Assembly: GCF_963378085.1 (NCBI RefSeq)
Contig: NZ_OY726395.1
Location: 4,712,001-4,776,000 of the forward strand
Source of the DNA: Mycolicibacterium sp. MU0050
Lineage (GTDB): Bacteria; Actinomycetota; Actinomycetes; Mycobacteriales; Mycobacteriaceae
Direction of reading: 5' to 3'
Length of the DNA: 64,000 nucleotides
Under the pieces are notes generated by a model. That model had not been told where the DNA came from. It searched no databases and was given only the letters and a program-made list of their open reading frames with translations. This document shows positions 59,761-64,000 of the stretch, in pieces. Every line of letters starts with the position of its first letter. The stretch's first letter is position 1. The translations under genes and the position numbers were made by a program.

Positions 59761-61029
59761 GTGACCGACTTCGACACGATGGATTTCTTCACGGACGAGA
59801 AGCTCGTCCCCGACCCGTACCCGTACTTCGACCACCTCCGCGCCCGATGCCCGGTCACGATGGCGACCCCGTTCAACGTCCTGACCGTGACGGGATACGA
59901 AGAGGCGCTGGCGGTCTACAAGGACCCCGCCTTCTCGTCGTGCGTCTCGGTGGCGGGCCCCTTCTCCGGCCTGCCGTTCGGCCCCGGGGAATCCGACGAC
60001 GTGTCCGACCTCATCGAGCAGCACCGCGGCCAGGTGCCGATGTCCGAACACATCACCACCGAGGACCCACCGGAACACACCCGCACCCGCGCCCTGCTGA
60101 ACCGCCTGATCACCCCCAAACGCCTCAGCGAGAACGAAGACTTCATGTGGCGGCTGGCCGACCAACAGCTCGATACCTTCCTGGAGCGGGGGGCCTGCGA
60201 GTTCCTGTCGGACTACGCCAAACCGTTCTCGCTGTTGGTGATCGCCGATCTGTTGGGCGTGCCCGCCGAGGACCACGACGAGTTCAAAGCGGCGTTCGCG
60301 CTGTCGCAGGTCGGGGAACTCGGGCAGGAGGCACCCACCGAGCACAACCCGCTGAGCTGGCTGAACGAGAAGTTCTACGGCTACATCGAGGATCGACGGC
60401 GCGCCCCGCGCGACGATGTCCTGACCGAACTGGCCCAGGCCAAGCACGAGGACGGGTCCACGCCGGACATCGAGCACGTCATGAACCTGTCGACGTTCCT
60501 GTTCGCGGCGGGCACCGAGACCACCACCAAGCTGGTCAGCGCTGCGGTGCGGTTCATCGGCGAGGACCCCGGGTACGAGGCGGACCTGCGCCGGGACCGC
60601 AGCAGGATCCCGGCGTTCCTCGAAGAGACCCTGCGGGTCGAGAGCCCGGTCAAGGCGCACTTCCGGTTGGCGCGCACCACGACGAAACTCGGTGAGGTCG
60701 AGGTCCCCGCCGGCACCACCGTGATGGTGCTGCCCGGGGCCTGCAACCGCGACGAGCGAAAGTTCGAGGACCCCAACAGCTTCCGGCCGGACCGTGCCAA
60801 CGTCCGCGAACAGATCGCCTTCATCCGCGGAGTGCACTCCTGCCCGGGCGCCCCGCTCGCCCGCGCCGAAGGCAAGGTGTCGCTCAATCGGATCCTCGAT
60901 CGAATGCGGGACATCACGATCTCCGAGGAACACCACGGCACCCCGGCCGACCGGCACTACAGCTACGAGCCGACGTTCATCATGCGCGGGCTCAGCGAAC
61001 TCCACATCACCTTCGACCCGATCGGCTGA
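59761..61029 (+). CDS. Cytochrome P450
   Basis: 422 residues from GTG 59761 (VTDFDTMDFFTDEKLVPD) with AGGAG 7 bases away; ATG 59743 is an alternative. I-helix FAAGTETTT (~248-256), K-helix EETLR (288-292), and heme loop FIRGVHSCPGAPLAR with Cys361. It is followed after 24 bases by a mycofactocin-type SDR, suggesting hydroxylation then oxidation of an alcohol. Redox partners are not encoded nearby. Confidence 0.93.
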   Translation: MTDFDTMDFFTDEKLVPDPYPYFDHLRARCPVTMATPFNVLTVTGYEEALAVYKDPAFSSCVSVAGPFSGLPFGPGESDDVSDLIEQHRGQVPMSEHITTEDPPEHTRTRALLNRLITPKRLSENEDFMWRLADQQLDTFLERGACEFLSDYAKPFSLLVIADLLGVPAEDHDEFKAAFALSQVGELGQEAPTEHNPLSWLNEKFYGYIEDRRRAPRDDVLTELAQAKHEDGSTPDIEHVMNLSTFLFAAGTETTTKLVSAAVRFIGEDPGYEADLRRDRSRIPAFLEETLRVESPVKAHFRLARTTTKLGEVEVPAGTTVMVLPGACNRDERKFEDPNSFRPDRANVREQIAFIRGVHSCPGAPLARAEGKVSLNRILDRMRDITISEEHHGTPADRHYSYEPTFIMRGLSELHITFDPIG

Positions 61030-61053
61030 ACCGACCAGCAAAGGACACATACC

Positions 61054-61932
61054 ATGACCGGAAAGCTCAGCGGCAAGGTCGCTTTCATCACCGGGGCGGC
61101 ACGCGGGCAGGGCCGCGCCCACGCGTGCGCGATGGCGCGCGAGGGCGCCGACATCATCGCGGTGGACATCTGCCGCGACATCCCATCCAATCCCTATCCC
61201 CTGGCCACCCCGGACGACCTCGCCGAGACCGAGCGCTCGGTCAAGGAACTGGGCCGGCGGGTCGTGGCCCGCATCGCCGACGTCCGCGAGCGCCACGAGC
61301 TCCGCGACGCCCTGGAGGCGGGCCTGGCCGATCTGGGGCACGTCGACATCGTGGTCGCCAACGCCGGCATCCTGCCCATGGCCATGGGCAACCCGGACCC
61401 GATGGGCTTCGTCGATGCCTCCGACGTCGACCTGGTCGGCGTCATGAACACCGTGGCGGTGGCGATCCCGCACCTGCCGGACGGCTCATCGATCATCGTG
61501 ACCGGGTCGACGGCGGGAATGATCCGGGGCACCACCACCAGTCCCGACATGGGTCCCGGTGGCGCGGGGTACGGCTGGAGCAAACGCGTGGTCATCGAAT
61601 ACGTCGAGGAGATGAGTCTTCACCTGGCGCCCAAGATGATTCGCGTCAACGCCATTCACCCCACCAACTGCAACACCCATCTGCTGCAGAACGACGGCAT
61701 GTACGGGGTGTTCCGGCCGGACCTGATCGCCGAGGGCAAGAAGCCCACCCGCGAGGAGGCCGAGCCGTTGTTCTCGATCTTCCAGGCCATGCCGATCCCC
61801 TACATCGAGCCCGAGGACATGGCCCATCTCGGGGTGTTCCTCGCCAGCGACGAGAGCCGCTACATCACCGGCCAGCAGATCCGGGTCGACGCTGGGTCGC
61901 TGTTGAAGTGGCCCAACGGTCCGGGTGGATAG
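61054..61932 (+). CDS. Mycofactocin-coupled SDR family oxidoreductase
   Basis: 292 residues from ATG 61054 (MTGKLSGKVAFITGAARGQG). The subgroup hallmark VDICRDIPSNPYPLATPDDL follows the first Rossmann unit, a segment associated with SDRs that hold NAD tightly and recycle it with mycofactocin. Other motifs are VANAGILPM, VTGSTAG, the YGWSKR active site and ITGQQIRVDAG. It probably oxidises the alcohol made by the P450 upstream. Confidence 0.92.
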   Translation: MTGKLSGKVAFITGAARGQGRAHACAMAREGADIIAVDICRDIPSNPYPLATPDDLAETERSVKELGRRVVARIADVRERHELRDALEAGLADLGHVDIVVANAGILPMAMGNPDPMGFVDASDVDLVGVMNTVAVAIPHLPDGSSIIVTGSTAGMIRGTTTSPDMGPGGAGYGWSKRVVIEYVEEMSLHLAPKMIRVNAIHPTNCNTHLLQNDGMYGVFRPDLIAEGKKPTREEAEPLFSIFQAMPIPYIEPEDMAHLGVFLASDESRYITGQQIRVDAGSLLKWPNGPGG

Positions 61933-61936
61933 CCGC

Positions 61937-62602
61937 TCAGCTCTGGCGGTGCAGGAAGCCGTGCAGCACGGCCTGGACCAGCTCGTCGACGATCACTTCC
62001 CGCGGCGGTGGTCTGTTGCCGAAGAAGGTCGACCGCAACGCCACCATGCCGACGATCATCGCCACCGTCGAGTGTGCGGGCAGATCCGGTTGCCCGGAAT
62101 GCATTCCACGCAGGCTCATGCCTTCGCCGCTGATCTGGCCGAGCAGCGTCAGCGCGCGCCGGATGTCGGCTATACCGGCGCTCTCGATGTCCTCGTCGCT
62201 GAGCCCGTCGGCGGCGACCAGGGTCAGCAACAGGCCCCGGTGATCGACCAGGACGTCGTAGAGTCGGCCGACGAACTGTCGAGCCAACTCCTTCTCGTCG
62301 GTCTCTTCGGGGACGACGGACTGCCACGTCGTCCCGAACTCGTCGACGAAGTTGGTGAACGGCAGCACCAGCGCTTCCCGGAACAGGCCCGCCTTCGACC
62401 CGAAGTGGCGGAACAGCAGATACTCGGTGACACCGGCGGCTTCGGCGATCTCGCGCGTGGTGGTGCTGCGGTAGTCGCGGCGAGCGAACAGATCCCGGGC
62501 GGCCTCGAGCAACAGCCGGCGGGCCTCGCCGGGGGGCCGGCGAGGGGCCGCCTTGGCACCCGTCGACCGCTTTCCGGTCGAACGCCCCTGGGGCACGTGC
62601 AT
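61937..62602 (-). CDS. TetR family transcriptional regulator
   Basis: 221 residues from ATG 62602 (MHVPQGRSTGKRSTGAK) with GAGGAG upstream; the ATG at 62680 would run through the operator. The HTH is ARRDYRSTTTREIAEAAGVT and EYLLFRHFGSKAGLFREAL. It converges with the SDR gene (4 bases) and diverges from the small membrane protein/AveC-like operon across a perfect 22-base palindrome, which is probably its operator. Confidence 0.9.
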   Translation of the reverse strand: MHVPQGRSTGKRSTGAKAAPRRPPGEARRLLLEAARDLFARRDYRSTTTREIAEAAGVTEYLLFRHFGSKAGLFREALVLPFTNFVDEFGTTWQSVVPEETDEKELARQFVGRLYDVLVDHRGLLLTLVAADGLSDEDIESAGIADIRRALTLLGQISGEGMSLRGMHSGQPDLPAHSTVAMIVGMVALRSTFFGNRPPPREVIVDELVQAVLHGFLHRQS

Positions 62603-62665
62603 CACTCCTCGGACCGCACTGCGCGGTGGAACTTTCAACGATAGGCGCATGCTTGACCCAACCCA

Positions 62666-62687
62666 GTTAATAGTGTCCACTATTAAC
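62666..62687. promoter_or_regulatory. Perfect 22-base palindrome, likely TetR operator
   Basis: Arms GTTAATAGTG and CACTATTAAC are exact reverse complements separated by TC. It lies in the 115-base gap between the TetR gene and the divergent operon, overlapping the AT-rich promoter region, and is the usual size for a TetR dimer site. Confidence 0.75.
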
Positions 62688-62717
62688 TATCGAATTTGCC
62701 CGCCAAAGGAGGCAGCC

Positions 62718-62834
62718 GTGGGCGCACTCGTCATGCTCGGCACACTTTTCGGCCTGATCGTCCTGATCGTGGGATTGGTGCTCTATTTCGATCCGGAGGC
62801 CCGCGGTGCCGTGCGCCCGGAGGTCGAGCAGTGA
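62718..62834 (+). CDS. 38-residue single-pass membrane protein
   Basis: 38 residues from GTG 62718 with a near-perfect AAAGGAGG site 5 bases before it. It is one hydrophobic helix, VMLGTLFGLIVLIVGLVLYF, followed by a short charged tail (DPEARGAVRPEVEQ). The stop overlaps the AveC-like gene as GTGA, so the two are co-translated and may form a complex. A 93-residue ORF starting at 62553 would cross the operator and is rejected. No family recognised. Confidence 0.75.
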   Translation: MGALVMLGTLFGLIVLIVGLVLYFDPEARGAVRPEVEQ

Positions 62835-63616
62835 ACGTCAGCGTCGATTTCCTGATCACCGCCGGTGTCACGTTCGCCTACGTCGGCGGCCTGTCCTTCC
62901 TGCTCATCGGCATCTACCTGAGCTACCGGCGGGGTCGGCTGCATCCGCTTCTGCTGCTGTCCATCTCGGCGATCTCGTTCTCCTGGATCGAGGCGCCCTA
63001 CGACTGGGCGGTCTATGCCCAGTTCCCGCCCGCGCTGCCGCGGATGCCGTCCTGGTGGCCGCTGGACATGACCTGGGGCGGGCTGCCGTCGGCGGTCCCG
63101 GTCGGCTACATCGCGTACTTCGTGCTGCCCGCGGTCCTTGGCGCCGCCCTGGGCCGCTGGGTCGCCGGGCGCTTCCAGTGGCGCCGGCCGCAGACCCTGC
63201 TGGCCGTCGGCTTCACCGTCGGCTTCTGCTGGGCGTTCGTGTTCAACGCGCTGATCGGCGCGCGCCTCGGGCTGTTCCATTACGGGTATGTGATCCCCGG
63301 CCTCGCGGTGGCCGAAGGCACCAAGCACCAGTACCCGATCTACGACTCGATCGCCATGGGCGTGCAGATGATGACGTTCACCTACCTCCTCGGCCGAACC
63401 GACGCCCAGGGTCGCAACGTGCTGGATATGTTGGCGGACAGGCTGTCCAAGACCAAGTTGCAGTCGGCCCTGGTCTCCGTGGTGGCGGTGATCGTCGTCG
63501 GGCACGCCGTCTACCTCTCGGTGTTCGCGCCGCACCTGGTGACCAAGCTCAACGGCTGGGTGACCTCCGGGCCCACCGAACAACTGTTCCCCGGTGTCCC
63601 GAACCAGCCGCAGTGA
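62831..63616 (+). CDS. AveC-like (spirocyclase family) multi-pass membrane protein, second copy
   Basis: 261 residues from GTG 62831 (VNVSVDFLITAGVTFAYV). About six or seven helices, with the conserved SWIEAPYDWAVYAQFPP motif that corresponds to WQDPIMNWAPFAVYNP in the protein at 41033. It is shorter than that protein and lacks its N- and C-terminal extensions. It is coupled by GTGA overlaps to the small membrane protein and to the following P450. Function is not established for mycobacterial members. Confidence 0.8.
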   Translation: MNVSVDFLITAGVTFAYVGGLSFLLIGIYLSYRRGRLHPLLLLSISAISFSWIEAPYDWAVYAQFPPALPRMPSWWPLDMTWGGLPSAVPVGYIAYFVLPAVLGAALGRWVAGRFQWRRPQTLLAVGFTVGFCWAFVFNALIGARLGLFHYGYVIPGLAVAEGTKHQYPIYDSIAMGVQMMTFTYLLGRTDAQGRNVLDMLADRLSKTKLQSALVSVVAVIVVGHAVYLSVFAPHLVTKLNGWVTSGPTEQLFPGVPNQPQ

Positions 63617-64000
63617 CAGTCAACCCGATGACTGACTTGTATTACGACCCATTCGATTTCGACATCGACGACAACCCGTACCCGGTGTGGAAGCGGATGC
63701 GGGCCGAGGCGCCGCTGTACTACAACGACAAGTACAACTTCTACGCCCTGAGCCGTTACGACGATGTCGCCCACGCCCTGCCGGACTGGCAGACCTACCG
63801 CTCCGGCCGGGGTACCACCGCCGACATCCTGTTCAGCGGCATCGAGGTGCCCCCGGGCATCCTGCTGTTCGAAGACCCGCCGCTGCATGACCTCCATCGA
63901 CGCCTGCTGTCGCGGGTCTTCACGCCGCGCCGGATACTCGCGGTCGAGGACCTGGTCCGCGGATTCTGTGCGCGCGCATTGGATCCGCTGCGGGAGGCCG
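63613..64000 (+). CDS. Cytochrome P450, N-terminal part (runs off the window)
   Basis: The start is GTG 63613 (GTGA overlap with the AveC-like gene) or ATG 63628 (MTDLYYDPFDFDIDDNPYP). About 125 residues are visible, including YPVWKRMRAEAPLYYNDKYNF, FYALSRYDDVAHAL and the B'-C region FEDPPLHDLHRRLLSRVFTPRRI, all standard for bacterial P450s. The heme-binding part is outside the window. Confidence 0.9.
   Translation, partial: MTVNPMTDLYYDPFDFDIDDNPYPVWKRMRAEAPLYYNDKYNFYALSRYDDVAHALPDWQTYRSGRGTTADILFSGIEVPPGILLFEDPPLHDLHRRLLSRVFTPRRILAVEDLVRGFCARALDPLREA

Noticed and set aside
1..64000. tRNA, rRNA, CRISPR arrays, insertion sequences or phage genes
   Set aside because: No transposase, integrase, spaced repeats or structural RNA sequence was recognised in reading the window, although a covariance-model scan was not possible here.

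Overview
The window looks like chromosome of a mycobacterium, probably a fast-growing Mycolicibacterium-type species. The evidence is very high GC with strong G/C third positions, a six-gene mce operon, a mycobacterial-type methylenetetrahydrofolate reductase (Rv2172c-like), a mycofactocin-coupled SDR, many FadE, P450 and SDR genes, and tight ATGA/GTGA gene overlaps. I saw no tRNA, rRNA, IS element or CRISPR array.

Region 1 (1-16.2 kb) is a catabolic cluster around a divergent promoter at about 9.86-10.0 kb. The minus-strand operon encodes an SDR, a Rieske oxygenase, a luciferase-like flavin oxidoreductase, a Baeyer-Villiger-type monooxygenase, an SDR, a family III CoA-transferase and three acyl-CoA dehydrogenases, one cut by the window edge. 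The plus-strand operon encodes a beta-propeller protein, a GntR/UTRA regulator, two acyl-CoA ligases and an SDR. Together they look like oxygenation, ring or chain cleavage, CoA activation and beta-oxidation of an unidentified, probably alicyclic or terpenoid, substrate. A TTGTCCGGACAA palindrome and a related half-matching copy in the divergent promoter are likely sites for the GntR regulator.

Region 2 (16.2-36.8 kb) is mostly housekeeping or general metabolism. It holds an anti-sigma/anti-anti-sigma pair, a TetR regulator, a zinc-finger rhomboid protease, a trehalose-synthase-like GH13 enzyme, a molybdopterin oxidoreductase, a secreted protein, a PepSY membrane protein, a carboxyltransferase, an acyl-CoA dehydrogenase pair, a thioesterase, HrpA helicase and MTHFR.

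Region 3 (36.8-61.9 kb) is the most interesting. It contains a signal-less substrate-binding protein, AveC-like membrane protein, SDR, ALDH and P450 operon with a decayed SDR at its 3' end; a VWA protein / 21-residue peptide / CbbQ-type AAA+ ATPase operon; an SDR and a CobW GTPase; an mce operon (mceA-F plus a secreted protein) that has no yrbE permease genes; and a P450 plus mycofactocin-type SDR. Two paralogous tandem-HTH TetR regulators of the Mce3R type bracket the mce operon. A 13-bp motif, RACARANNTTWGG, recurs eight times in the intergenic regions of this segment (seven exact, one with one mismatch), several times beside a TTGACC-N18-TAnnnT promoter. I propose that these genes form one regulon.

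Region 4 (61.9-64.0 kb) has a TetR regulator divergent, across a perfect 22-bp palindrome, from a small membrane protein, a second AveC-like protein and a P450 cut by the window end.
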